Positions 1 through 7,804 of a stretch of DNA of 64,000 bases are shown here, piece by piece (positions within the stretch are counted from its first letter, which is position 1; each line of letters opens with the position of its first letter). The notes under the pieces were generated by a model. The model was given only the letters and a program-made list of their open reading frames with translations. It ran no database searches and was not told where the DNA came from. The stretch is from Mucilaginibacter_A sp050955045 (GTDB lineage: Bacteria > Bacteroidota > Bacteroidia > Sphingobacteriales > Sphingobacteriaceae), in assembly GCA_050955045.1 (NCBI GenBank), contig JBPBQV010000021.1:21220-85219 (forward strand). The letters are read 5' to 3'. Made by a program: the position numbers and the translations under genes.

Positions 1-1
1 T

Positions 2-412
2 GATACAGTATATGGAAACCTTGTTTTCCATAATAAAACAGGCCAGATTACGCGCCGCTGGAAATCTCAAACCTGCAATCGTCTGCTGCTGGAACTGGGT
101 TGGATGCCGCCACATCCTACTTTATATATTAAAACAGAAATTTATAAATACTACGGCAATTATCGCCTTGATTTTGGTACCGCAGCAGATTACGAATTGA
201 TTTTGAGAATGTTTTATCGGTATAAGATAAAGTCTTATTACATTAATCAGGTTCTTATCAAAATGTTAACTGGCGGGATCAGCAACCAAAATCTTTTAAA
301 TCACGTATCAGGAAACAGCAACGATTTTAAAGCTATGAAAAAGCACCGTTTACGTGCTCCTTTTATCGCTATAATCTTAAAACCGTTGCAAAAAATATTT
401 CAATATTTATAA
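2..412 (+). CDS. Glycosyltransferase family 2, C-terminal part (5' end outside window)
   Basis: The reading frame is open from base 2, so the gene begins before the window. About 136 residues are visible. The stretch GWMPPHPT followed by an aromatic/hydrophobic segment, then GNYRLDFGTAADYELILRM, is the typical end of a GT-A (GT2, WcaA-like) catalytic domain: an acceptor-side PHPT segment and an AADYEL segment. The tail contains the frequent MLTGGISN-type motif. It probably adds a sugar to a surface polysaccharide or lipid-linked glycan. The following gene, a WecA/TagO-like sugar-phosphate transferase on the same strand, supports an envelope-polysaccharide role. The donor and acceptor cannot be told. 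Confidence 0.8.
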   Translation, partial: DTVYGNLVFHNKTGQITRRWKSQTCNRLLLELGWMPPHPTLYIKTEIYKYYGNYRLDFGTAADYELILRMFYRYKIKSYYINQVLIKMLTGGISNQNLLNHVSGNSNDFKAMKKHRLRAPFIAIILKPLQKIFQYL

Positions 413-467
413 ATATATTAATTATTAATTAATATATTTATATCTTTAAAAAATATTATAGAGAGGT

Positions 468-1550
468 ATGATGTTTCTTGGTTTTTATTATTTGCTTGTT
501 ACTGTTATTTCAATTTTACTGGTTTTATTGATTTTACCATCAGTAATACATGTTGGGCAGCAAAATAATTTATTTGATGATCATGCTATTCCACGTAAAA
601 ACCACGGTTACGGCATACCTCGTTTAGGCGGTGTTGCATTTTATTTAAGTACTATTTTAGTTTCGTTGCTTGTTGGAAGAAACGAATTAGAATTGCCCAT
701 GTATGATCTGTATGCTGCAAGTATTATCCTGCTTATTGTAGGTTTGAAAGATGATCTATCTGGCGTAAATTGCCATACTAAACTGATTATGCAGGCAGTA
801 GTTGCTTTTATTATTACTGTTCCGGGTGATATTCGTATCACCAGTTTATACGGTATTTTTAATATCTATCAAATGGATTACATTACTAGTGTAATTATTT
901 CCTTAGTAGTAATTGTATTCATCATTAACTCATTTAATTTGATTGATGGTATTGACGGATTAGCTGGAACTTTAGGCGTGATTTCCTGCTGTACGTTCGG
1001 GTTTTATTTTATGCTGAACAATCAGATTGGTTTAACTGCTTTAGCTTTTTCGATGGCCGGTTCGCTAATTGCATTTTTAGCTTACAACTATTCGCCTGCC
1101 CGGATTTTTATGGGCGATGCCGGTTCCCTATTCCTCGGTATGATCTGTGCTGTTTTTGCCATTAAATTTATATCGATAAACGAAGTATCAACTAATTTCA
1201 ACTTGCAAGCTGCACCTGCTTTTGCTGTGGCCGTGCTTGTTATTCCTGTTTTTGATACTTGCAGCGTTATTATTACCCGGATTTATAACAAAAAATCTCC
1301 TTTTAAACCAGATCGGAACCATATACACCACCGCCTGCTGCTTCTGGGTTTAACACATTTGCAAACTACTTTTTTGCTGGCTTTTATAAATATCTTATTC
1401 ATTAGTTTAGTATTGATGCTTAATCAGGCAACCTGCTCTTTGCTTTTAATACTATTTACAGTGATACTGCTTGCATTAAATAGTTTGGTAAATTACTTAC
1501 TGCGTGCCAAAGCCAGGCAAGAATATCCAATGGGCAGTTTAATCGGCTAG
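468..1550 (+). CDS. MraY/WecA/TagO-family undecaprenyl-phosphate sugar-1-phosphate transferase
   Basis: A polytopic membrane enzyme of 360 residues, rich in hydrophobic segments along its whole length. It carries the family signatures: IPRLGG (about 50-55), LKDD (about 93-96, metal-binding aspartates), NSFNLIDGIDGLAG (about 154-167), RIFMGDAGS (about 212-220) and the His motif DRNHIHHR (about 282-289). The HIHHR form and the position next to a glycosyltransferase favour the WecA/TagO type (sugar-1-phosphate onto undecaprenyl phosphate to start polysaccharide synthesis) rather than peptidoglycan MraY, which is encoded separately at 12643-13884. Two adjacent ATG codons (468 and 471) could both serve as start. 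The sugar nucleotide used cannot be read from the sequence. Confidence 0.88.
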   Translation: MMFLGFYYLLVTVISILLVLLILPSVIHVGQQNNLFDDHAIPRKNHGYGIPRLGGVAFYLSTILVSLLVGRNELELPMYDLYAASIILLIVGLKDDLSGVNCHTKLIMQAVVAFIITVPGDIRITSLYGIFNIYQMDYITSVIISLVVIVFIINSFNLIDGIDGLAGTLGVISCCTFGFYFMLNNQIGLTALAFSMAGSLIAFLAYNYSPARIFMGDAGSLFLGMICAVFAIKFISINEVSTNFNLQAAPAFAVAVLVIPVFDTCSVIITRIYNKKSPFKPDRNHIHHRLLLLGLTHLQTTFLLAFINILFISLVLMLNQATCSLLLILFTVILLALNSLVNYLLRAKARQEYPMGSLIG

Positions 1551-1568
1551 CTTTTCCTGCATCTTTGA

Positions 1569-1576
1569 TAACTTTG
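1569..1576 (+). promoter_or_regulatory. Candidate -7 promoter element TAACTTTG upstream of gap
   Basis: TAACTTTG matches the Bacteroidota -7 consensus TAnnTTTG exactly. It lies 20 bases before the ATG at 1596 and only 2 bases before the alternative ATG at 1578, which favours 1596 as the start. I see no clear -33 TTG partner, so the call is weak. Confidence 0.35.
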
Positions 1577-1595
1577 TATGCTAAATACAAAGTAC

Positions 1596-2618
1596 ATGAA
1601 AATTGCTGTTAACGGGTTTGGGCGTATTGGCCGTATCTTTTTAAGAAACATACTGCTTCTGCCTGAAATAGAAGTTGTAGCCATAAATGATCTAACCGAC
1701 ACCAAAACCCTTGCCCATTTATTTAAGTACGATTCTGTGCACCGCGGTTTTAAAGGCGAAGTAGGTTTTGATGAAGAACACTTAATTATCAACCAAAAAA
1801 GTATTCGTGTTTTTAAAGAAGTAGAACCTTTACAACTGCCCTGGAAAGAATTAGAAATTGATTTAGTTATCGAATCTACCGGAAAATTTGTAACACAGGC
1901 AAAAGCTGAACTGCATTTGCAAGCAGGTGCAAAACAGGTGATTATTTCGGCTCCGTCCCCAGATAAAACAATTCCGTCTGTAGTTTTGGGTGTTAATGAT
2001 GATAAGTTTAATTTCAATTCGCCTATTTTATCCAATGCTTCCTGTACCACCAATAATGTAGCAACTTTGGTTAAGGTTTTAGATGATAACTGGGGAATTG
2101 TGGACGGTTACATCACTACCGTACATTCCATGACGAGCGACCAAAACCTGCACGATGCGCCACATAAAGATTTGCGCCGGGCAAGAGCGGCTTCCAGTTC
2201 CATCATTCCAACTTCTACTGGTGCGGCAAAAGCCATCACTTCTATTTTTCCGCATTTGGAAGGAAAGTTAGGCGGTGCCGGAATCCGCGTGCCCGTATTA
2301 AATGGTTCTTTAACAGATTTTACCTGTACATTAAAAAAACCTGCAACTGTTGAAGAAATTAATGAAGCATTTTTAAAAGCAGCTAAAGGGTTTTTAAAAA
2401 ACGTGTTAGAATATACCGAAGATCCAATTGTTTCTGTCGATATTCTGGATAATCCGCACAGTTGTATTTTTGATGCGCAGCTCACTTCGGTTGTTGGAAG
2501 TTTGGTAAAAGTGGTTGGCTGGTACGATAACGAAATGGGTTATTCAAGCCGTTTGGCAGATTTAGTGCAAAAAATTGCATCGGTAAAAGAAGCATCAACC
2601 CAAAACTTATCAGCATAA
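1596..2618 (+). CDS. gap: Type I glyceraldehyde-3-phosphate dehydrogenase (paralogue 1)
   Basis: Converts glyceraldehyde-3-phosphate to 1,3-bisphosphoglycerate in the cytosol. The start is placed at the ATG giving MKIAVNGFGRIGR, the family N-terminus; an upstream ATG at 1578 would add six residues. From this start, the NAD site is NGFGRIGR (6-13) with Asp at about 32, and the catalytic SNASCTTN puts Cys at about 150 and the partner His in TTVHS at about 177. The segment DAPHKDLRRARAASSSIIPTSTGAAKA resembles the plastid/cyanobacterial and Epd-like branch more than the second copy at 47273-48268 does. The gene lies near pgk, which uses its product. The two paralogues may divide glycolytic and gluconeogenic flux; this is inference. 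Confidence 0.95.
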   Translation: MKIAVNGFGRIGRIFLRNILLLPEIEVVAINDLTDTKTLAHLFKYDSVHRGFKGEVGFDEEHLIINQKSIRVFKEVEPLQLPWKELEIDLVIESTGKFVTQAKAELHLQAGAKQVIISAPSPDKTIPSVVLGVNDDKFNFNSPILSNASCTTNNVATLVKVLDDNWGIVDGYITTVHSMTSDQNLHDAPHKDLRRARAASSSIIPTSTGAAKAITSIFPHLEGKLGGAGIRVPVLNGSLTDFTCTLKKPATVEEINEAFLKAAKGFLKNVLEYTEDPIVSVDILDNPHSCIFDAQLTSVVGSLVKVVGWYDNEMGYSSRLADLVQKIASVKEASTQNLSA

Positions 2619-2651
2619 AAAAACCAGAAAAGCGGAATTAACCGCTCGTCT
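2617..2651 (-). terminator. Intrinsic terminator of the minus-strand gene at 2702-3091
   Basis: CCAGA and AGCGG on the left pair with CCGCT and TCTGG on the right around AATTAA. Read on the minus strand the stem is followed by a run of seven T. It overlaps the stop codon of the convergent GAPDH gene. Confidence 0.6.
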
Positions 2652-2701
2652 GGGATCATAAAAAAACACTGCTTATGGTGGTTTTGGTTTAGAATTGGTT
2701 T

Positions 2702-3091
2702 TTATCTTACAATACTTAAAGGTGATTTTTGGGTTGAAGTTAAAACTGGTTCCGGCTGCATTTCTACACTAAAAAGTTGATTCTCATTTTCTTCTTTTTG
2801 GACATTAATCCGGTAATAAGCAAGTCCTTTTTGTGTAAGCGATGCGCCGATATTTAAATATTTAGTATCAGATGCCTTTTTTGCTTTGATAAAAAGATCA
2901 ACATCACCATGTAGTTCAATTAATCCTTTATAGTAAAGCTCATTCAACAACACCGTTTTGAACCTGCTGAAAAACAAAGTGATGCTTAAAATAAGGTACG
3001 GATTGATGATATCTGTGTTACGATAAGGGATTGGGTTATCAACAATTAGTTGGATGATTTTATGGCGAAGTGGAGTTATTTTGAAAAACAT
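2702..3091 (-). CDS. Hypothetical protein, 129 aa
   Basis: I do not recognise this protein. It has no signal peptide and only one moderately hydrophobic stretch (about 30-42). The N-terminal two thirds read like a compact helical domain, with HKIIQLIVDN near 10-19 and NELYYKGLIELHG near 50-62, which faintly recalls a winged-helix fold. GASLTQKGLAYY (about 82-93) looks like the end of such a domain. The last 30 residues are polar and probably disordered. It converges with GAPDH and diverges from the GNAT gene; the 260-base gap at 3092-3351 holds both upstream regions. Confidence 0.55.
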   Translation of the reverse strand: MFFKITPLRHKIIQLIVDNPIPYRNTDIINPYLILSITLFFSRFKTVLLNELYYKGLIELHGDVDLFIKAKKASDTKYLNIGASLTQKGLAYYRINVQKEENENQLFSVEMQPEPVLTSTQKSPLSIVR

Positions 3092-3174
3092 GATTTTTAA
3101 TTTTTATATTGTTCTGGTAGCACTTATCCAATAAAAATGCCAGCAGGATTACGTTTTGTCAAAAAGCGTTAGTT

Positions 3175-3196
3175 ATGCTTCTTTTACCGGTTAAAA
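3175..3196 (+). repeat. Dispersed motif A copy (ATGCTTCTTTTA ... TTAAAA)
   Basis: Exact 12-base motif A at 3175-3186 followed by CCGG and TTAAAA. It lies in the divergent gap between the hypothetical gene and the GNAT gene. Apart from this copy I see nothing assignable in 3092-3351. Confidence 0.6.
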
Positions 3197-3351
3197 GTTG
3201 GTTTTATGTTGATGTTTATATCACGATAAAATTTTCTTATCAGGAAATAAAGCTGTAAAACTATATTTGAACTTTTTAGCTGCAAAAGCAGTATTTTGTG
3301 TGTAAAATAACCTGTTGAGCGTAAAAACTCAGCATAAATAAAATAAATTAG

Positions 3352-3786
3352 ATGATCAAATTTGTTGCTGTAGAAGAAATATTACTGATAAGAAACGAAG
3401 TGCTTCGCGAAGGAAAATTAAGTTTGGATGAATGTCGTTTCCCATCCGATTTAAATGAAGGCGCGTTCCATCTGGGGAATTTTGGGGAAGATCAACTTGT
3501 TTCCATCGCTTCTTTTCATCCACAAAATGTAGAAGGACACATCGGAACGGGTTATCAGCTGCGCGGAATGGCTACAATTCCTGGTTTTCAGGGAAAAGGA
3601 ATGGGCAACAAACTGCTTGGTTTTGCCATTGTTTATCTGCGTGGGCAGCAAATTGATTATTTGTGGTGCAACGCGCGCAAAGTTGCACTTAACTTTTATG
3701 CGGGCATTGGCTTTGAAATTATTTCTGATGAGTTTGATGTTCCCGGAATTGGCCCACACTACGTAATGTATCTTAAAATCAGATAA
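3352..3786 (+). CDS. GNAT-family N-acetyltransferase
   Basis: A single-domain GNAT protein of 144 residues that would transfer an acetyl group from acetyl-CoA to an unknown amine. The acetyl-CoA pyrophosphate loop is visible as GFQGKGMG (78-85, the Q/RxxGxG/A motif), after the beta-4 strand YQLRGMATIP. YAGIGFE near residue 117 is the usual C-terminal beta-bulge element. It stands alone between two intergenic gaps, is followed by a dispersed motif B copy at 3786, and is not obviously in an operon with pgk. The substrate is unknown; the short length and lack of extra domains suggest a small-molecule acetyltransferase. Confidence 0.85.
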   Translation: MIKFVAVEEILLIRNEVLREGKLSLDECRFPSDLNEGAFHLGNFGEDQLVSIASFHPQNVEGHIGTGYQLRGMATIPGFQGKGMGNKLLGFAIVYLRGQQIDYLWCNARKVALNFYAGIGFEIISDEFDVPGIGPHYVMYLKIR

Positions 3787-3810
3787 TGCTGTTTTTATCA
3801 GCATAAAAAC
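3786..3810 (+). repeat. Dispersed motif B copy with ATGCTG/CAGCAT arms
   Basis: ATGCTGTTTTTATCAGCAT followed by AAAAAC starts at the GNAT stop codon region. The six-base arms ATGCTG and CAGCAT are inverted repeats. The copy at 17651 has nearly the same layout. Confidence 0.6.
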
Positions 3811-3885
3811 TACGTCGTTAAAAAAATATTATAAAACAGTTCTGTTAACAGCAATTTTGTACATTTCCACCTTTAAATTATCACT

Positions 3886-5076
3886 ATGAAAACAATAGAC
3901 CAAGCCAGCTTTGCCGGCAAAAAAGTTTTAATCCGTGTAGATTTTAATGTTCCGTTGGATGAAAACTTTAAAATAACCGACGATAACCGCATGACGGCAG
4001 CTTTGCCAACTATCAAAAAAATATTAAAAGAAGGCGGTTCGGTAATTTTGATGTCGCATTTAGGCCGGCCAAAAGACGGACCAACAGATAAATATTCTTT
4101 AAAACACATCGTTCCACATTTAGCAGATTTGCTTGGCCAGGAAGTAGAATTTGCAAATGATTGCATCGGGCAGGAAGCTATCGATAAAGCAAAAGAATTG
4201 GAACGTGGCGAAGTTTTGTTGCTGGAAAACTTGCGCTTTTACAAAGAAGAAGAAAAAGGTGATGTAGAATTTGCCAAAAAGCTATCTGTTTTAGGCAATA
4301 TTTATGTAAACGATGCTTTTGGTACGGCGCATCGGGCACACGCTTCTACTTCTATTATTGCACAGTTTTTCCCGGATGCCAAATACTTTGGTTATTTAAT
4401 GGCTTCTGAACTGGAAAACGCAGAAAAAGTGTTGAACAATCCAACAAGACCATTCACGGCGATTATGGGTGGTTCCAAAGTTTCCGACAAAATAAAACTG
4501 ATTGAGCGTTTGCTGGATAAAGTTGATAACCTTATTATTGGCGGCGGTATGGCTTATACATTTGCAAAAGCAGATGGCGGTAATATCGGCACTTCTTTGG
4601 TGGAGATTGATAAACTTGAACTGGCAAAAAGTCTTCAACAAAAAGCCAAAGAAAAAGGCGTTAAGCTTTTTTTACCAGTTGATAATGTGGTTGCAGATGC
4701 TTTTAAAAATGAAGCCAATACTAAAATTGCCAAAACTGGCGAAATTGAAGACAATTGGATGGGGTTAGATATTGGTCCGGATTCTGTTGAAGCATTTTCA
4801 AAAGTAATCGAGGAAAGTAAAACCATTTTATGGAACGGGCCAATGGGCGTTTTTGAAATGGATAATTTTGAAAAAGGAACAAAATCTGTTGCCGAAGCAA
4901 TTGTAAAAGCTACAAACAATGGCGCGTTTTCTTTAATTGGCGGCGGCGATTCGGCAGCGGCTATTTCAAAATTCAATTTAACTTCACGCGTAAGTTACGT
5001 TTCTACAGGTGGCGGTGCTTTGCTGGAATATATGGAAGGCAAAGAATTGCCGGGCGTAAAAGCTATTAATGATTGA
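3886..5076 (+). CDS. pgk: Phosphoglycerate kinase
   Basis: Transfers a phosphate from 1,3-bisphosphoglycerate to ADP in glycolysis, and the reverse in gluconeogenesis. At 396 residues it has the normal length. The N-terminal substrate domain shows VLIRVDFNVPLD (14-25), the basic SHLGRPK (57-63) and GTAHRAHAST. The C-terminal nucleotide domain shows GGGMAYTF, NGPMGVFE and the GGGDSAAA loop near residue 354. It is monocistronic in appearance: upstream is the GNAT gene, and immediately after the stop come a perfect 15-bp-arm hairpin and then a classic terminator. Its metabolic partner GAPDH lies 1.3 kb upstream. Confidence 0.97.
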   Translation: MKTIDQASFAGKKVLIRVDFNVPLDENFKITDDNRMTAALPTIKKILKEGGSVILMSHLGRPKDGPTDKYSLKHIVPHLADLLGQEVEFANDCIGQEAIDKAKELERGEVLLLENLRFYKEEEKGDVEFAKKLSVLGNIYVNDAFGTAHRAHASTSIIAQFFPDAKYFGYLMASELENAEKVLNNPTRPFTAIMGGSKVSDKIKLIERLLDKVDNLIIGGGMAYTFAKADGGNIGTSLVEIDKLELAKSLQQKAKEKGVKLFLPVDNVVADAFKNEANTKIAKTGEIEDNWMGLDIGPDSVEAFSKVIEESKTILWNGPMGVFEMDNFEKGTKSVAEAIVKATNNGAFSLIGGGDSAAAISKFNLTSRVSYVSTGGGALLEYMEGKELPGVKAIND

Positions 5077-5107
5077 TACTGTTTTTATCGGTATAAAAAC
5101 AGTATCA
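5074..5107 (+). repeat. Perfect palindrome of dispersed motif B (15-bp arms)
   Basis: Left arm TGATACTGTTTTTAT, loop CGGT, right arm ATAAAAACAGTATCA: a perfect 34-base inverted repeat that begins inside the pgk stop codon. It precedes a separate intrinsic terminator, so it is not needed for termination. It is the most regular copy of motif B in the window. Confidence 0.8.
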
Positions 5108-5139
5108 AAAGCCTTTGCCACTTTGGCAAAGGCTTTTTT
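5107..5139 (+). terminator. Intrinsic terminator of pgk
   Basis: AAAAGCCTTTGCC and GGCAAAGGCTTTTTT form a long GC-containing stem around ACTTT, followed by a T run. Confidence 0.9.
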
Positions 5140-5207
5140 GCTGAAACTAAAATGATATAATGTTTGAATTATCTTTCATAATCTTCGGAATTTAATTGTT
5201 TTCGGCT

Positions 5208-5231
5208 GATGCTTCTTTTATCTTACCAAAA
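5208..5231 (+). repeat. Dispersed motif A copy upstream of the CocE-like gene
   Basis: GATGCTTCTTTTATC followed by TTACCAAAA, ending 20 bases before the start codon at 5252. Confidence 0.6.
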
Positions 5232-5251
5232 TTGTTAACCAACTTTACTTC

Positions 5252-7114
5252 ATGAAAAAAACACTTACTATACTTCTTTTATGCCTGTTTTTTATGCAGG
5301 TATCGGCACAAACAAATGTAAATCCTGATGCTGCATATATAAAAGCAAATTATCAAAAGTATGAATACCAGATACCAATGCGTGATGGTAAAAAGTTGTT
5401 CACTTCGGTTTATGTTCCGAAAGATCAATCAAAAAACTATCCTTTTATGATGGACAGAACGCCTTATAGTGTTGCGCCTTACGGAGCTGATTTGTATAAA
5501 GGAGGCTTAGGCCCTTCATCTTTATTTTTGCACGATGGCTACATTTTCGTTTATCAGGATGTTCGCGGAAGATGGATGAGTGAAGGTATTTATGAAGAAA
5601 TGACGCCGGAAAAAGATACGCATCCAACTAAAAATGATGTGGATGAAGGAACTGATACATACGATACAATTGACTGGCTTTTAAAAAATATCCCCAATAA
5701 CAACGGAAAAGTTGGTGTTTGGGGGATTTCTTATCCCGGATTTTATACTACAACAGCTTTGTTAAGCCGTCATCCGGCGTTGGTTGCAGCGTCTCCGCAG
5801 GCACCAATTGCAGATTTGTACCGCGATGACGCTTTTCATAACGGTGCTTTCATGCTGGTTGCCAACTTTGGCTTTTATCCTGGTTTTACCAATCGGCAGG
5901 ACGATAAACCAACGCAGCGGCGCGGTAAACAATTTGATGCCGGAACAGAAGATGGTTATAATTTTTTTCTGCGGATGGGAACAATGAAAAACTCTAACGA
6001 TTTGTATTATAAAGATACTATCCGGTTGTGGAACGAGATGCTGGATCATCCGGATTACGACCAGCATTGGAAAGACCGTAACGTGCTCCCGCATCTAACT
6101 AATATCAAAACTGCAACTTTGATAACAGGCGGCTGGTACGATGCCGAGGATTTGTACGGCGCAATCAATACGTATAAAACTTTAGTCAAAAATAATCCTG
6201 CAACGCCGGTTTATTTTGCCATGGGGCCGTGGGTTCATGGCGGCTGGGCGAGAGGAAATGGAGATCGTTTGGGCGATGTAAGTTTTGGTGCGCCAACGGC
6301 TCCTTTTTACCGGGAAAATATTGAGTTTAAATTTTTTAGTCATTATTTAAAAGGAACAGAACTGGATTTACAACCGGTTTCTACTTTTGAAACAGGCAGT
6401 AATCAATGGAAAAATTATAAAACCTGGCCACCAAAAGAAGTGCAGGAGAAAAATTTGTATTTCCTGCCCAACAGAAAGCTTTCTTTTGATGCGCCAAAAA
6501 CCAATGCTTCTTTTGACAGCTATATTTCTGATCCGAACAAACCGGTGCCTTTTATCAACGGCAGTTCGATGGATATGGACCGCGAATATATGACGGCTGA
6601 CCAGCGCTTCGCAGCAACACGGCCTGATGTATTAACTTATCATACGGATGTTTTGGATCAGGATATAACTTTGGCCGGAAATATTGGGGCGAATTTGAAA
6701 GTATCCACCACCGGAACTGATGCTGATTGGATTGTAAAAGTAATTGATGTGTATCCGGATTCCACAAAGAATACTTCTTTTACAGGCACAAATGTTCAGC
6801 TATCACATTACGAGCAAATGGTGAGGAGTGAAGCCATGCGTGGTAAATACCGCAACAGTTTTTCTAAACCCGAGCCTTTTGTACCGGGGAAAGTTACAAC
6901 AGTAAACTTTGAGTTACAGGATGTGCTGCACACTTTTAAAAAAGGCCACCAAATTATGGTTCAGGTACAAAGTACATGGTTTCCATTAATCGATCGAAAT
7001 CCGCAGAAATTTATGAATATTATGAAAGCTACACCTGCTGATTTTAAAAAAGAAACGCACAAAATTTATACTGCTAAAGAACAGCCAAGTTTTTTAAAAG
7101 TTAGGGTGATGTAA
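5252..7114 (+). CDS. Secreted CocE/NonD (X-Pro dipeptidyl-peptidase S15-type) hydrolase
   Basis: An alpha/beta hydrolase of 620 residues exported by a cleavable signal peptide (about 1-20, ending VSAQ). The peptidase S15 domain begins at the IPMRDGKKLFTSVYVPKD segment (41-58). The nucleophile Ser is in GISYPG at 160, the acid is probably the Asp in GGWYDAED, and the His is in GPWVHGGW. A C-terminal beta-sandwich (X-Pro dipeptidyl-peptidase C-terminal domain) spans roughly the last 200 residues. Relatives include alpha-amino-acid ester hydrolases, glutaryl-7-ACA acylases and cocaine esterase. The natural substrate is unknown; periplasmic peptide or amino-acid ester cleavage is plausible. It appears to be a single-gene unit. 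Confidence 0.88.
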   Translation: MKKTLTILLLCLFFMQVSAQTNVNPDAAYIKANYQKYEYQIPMRDGKKLFTSVYVPKDQSKNYPFMMDRTPYSVAPYGADLYKGGLGPSSLFLHDGYIFVYQDVRGRWMSEGIYEEMTPEKDTHPTKNDVDEGTDTYDTIDWLLKNIPNNNGKVGVWGISYPGFYTTTALLSRHPALVAASPQAPIADLYRDDAFHNGAFMLVANFGFYPGFTNRQDDKPTQRRGKQFDAGTEDGYNFFLRMGTMKNSNDLYYKDTIRLWNEMLDHPDYDQHWKDRNVLPHLTNIKTATLITGGWYDAEDLYGAINTYKTLVKNNPATPVYFAMGPWVHGGWARGNGDRLGDVSFGAPTAPFYRENIEFKFFSHYLKGTELDLQPVSTFETGSNQWKNYKTWPPKEVQEKNLYFLPNRKLSFDAPKTNASFDSYISDPNKPVPFINGSSMDMDREYMTADQRFAATRPDVLTYHTDVLDQDITLAGNIGANLKVSTTGTDADWIVKVIDVYPDSTKNTSFTGTNVQLSHYEQMVRSEAMRGKYRNSFSKPEPFVPGKVTTVNFELQDVLHTFKKGHQIMVQVQSTWFPLIDRNPQKFMNIMKATPADFKKETHKIYTAKEQPSFLKVRVM

Positions 7115-7201
7115 AATCTATCATCGAGCCGATATTCTAAGGTCAAACTACATTTTATCATTTACTAATTAAGTCCGATTTGTTCAGACTTTTTTTATGT
7201 T

Positions 7202-7215
7202 GATAAAAGAAGCAT
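7202..7215 (-). repeat. Dispersed motif A copy upstream of mraZ
   Basis: GATAAAAGAAGCAT, in the gap between the CocE-like gene and mraZ, 125 bases before the mraZ start. Confidence 0.6.
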
Positions 7216-7270
7216 TTTTCCTGCATAATTAGCTAAACAATAGCTGGATTTTTAATGTTGAAAACTTTTA

Positions 7271-7300
7271 GTGGTAGATAGTGGTAAAAGGTGGTAAATT
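7271..7300 (+). promoter_or_regulatory. Candidate MraZ operator: three GTGGTA direct repeats at 10-bp spacing
   Basis: GTGGTA occurs at 7271, 7281 and 7291, each followed by a four-base AT-rich spacer (GATA, AAAG, AATT), 40-69 bases before the mraZ start. MraZ proteins of other phyla bind short direct repeats spaced by 9-10 bp in front of their own gene (TGGGN repeats in E. coli), so position and architecture fit an autoregulatory operator. An AT-rich box (TATACTTTTA) just downstream could be the -7 element, which would place the operator over the upstream promoter region. Confidence 0.7.
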
Positions 7301-7339
7301 TTATACTTTTACTCATTAAATATTACCCATACTGGGGCA

Positions 7340-7804
7340 ATGCCGCATTTTTTAGGTGAGTTTGAGTGTAAGCTTGATGTAAAAGGAAGGATGATGATCC
7401 CCTCAAACCTCAGGAAACAGCTTCCAGAGGCTGAACGTGAAGGACTTGTGATTAATCGTGGCTTTGAAAAGCACCTGGTAATTTATCCGCGTAAGGAATG
7501 GGATTTGATATTGGATGACCTGAGCAAGCTCAATCAGTATGAAAAAAAGAACCGTGAATTTGTGCGCTATTTTACCAGAGGTGCAACAGAAATAACACCA
7601 GATGCTGCCGGAAGGATACTTTTTTCGAAAACGTTGCTGGATTATGCTGGCATTGGAACGGATTTAGTGCTTACCGGTAATTTAAATAAAATAGAAGTCT
7701 GGGCAAAAAATGCTTATGACGAACAACTGGATAATGAACCTGAAAATTTTGCCAATCTGGCCGAAGAGGTGATGGGTAATTTGAGAAATAAAGTCGATGA
7801 GTAA
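7340..7804 (+). CDS. mraZ: Division/cell-wall cluster transcriptional regulator MraZ
   Basis: A 154-residue protein made of two AbrB/SpoVT-like swapped-hairpin domains, which in other bacteria assembles into ring-shaped oligomers and represses the dcw cluster. The first domain is recognised by LGEFECKLDVKGRMMIPSNLR (5-25), the second by GATEITPDAAGRILF (about 81-95). The start ATG at 7340 follows GGGG. It is the first gene of the 15.6-kb cluster, overlaps rsmH by eight bases and is preceded by three GTGGTA repeats, the probable binding site. Confidence 0.93.
   Translation: MPHFLGEFECKLDVKGRMMIPSNLRKQLPEAEREGLVINRGFEKHLVIYPRKEWDLILDDLSKLNQYEKKNREFVRYFTRGATEITPDAAGRILFSKTLLDYAGIGTDLVLTGNLNKIEVWAKNAYDEQLDNEPENFANLAEEVMGNLRNKVDE

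Noticed and set aside
1547..2053. 168-codon open frame on the minus strand inside gap
   Set aside because: It is antisense to a clear GAPDH with catalytic motifs; its protein has no recognisable domain. A shadow frame.
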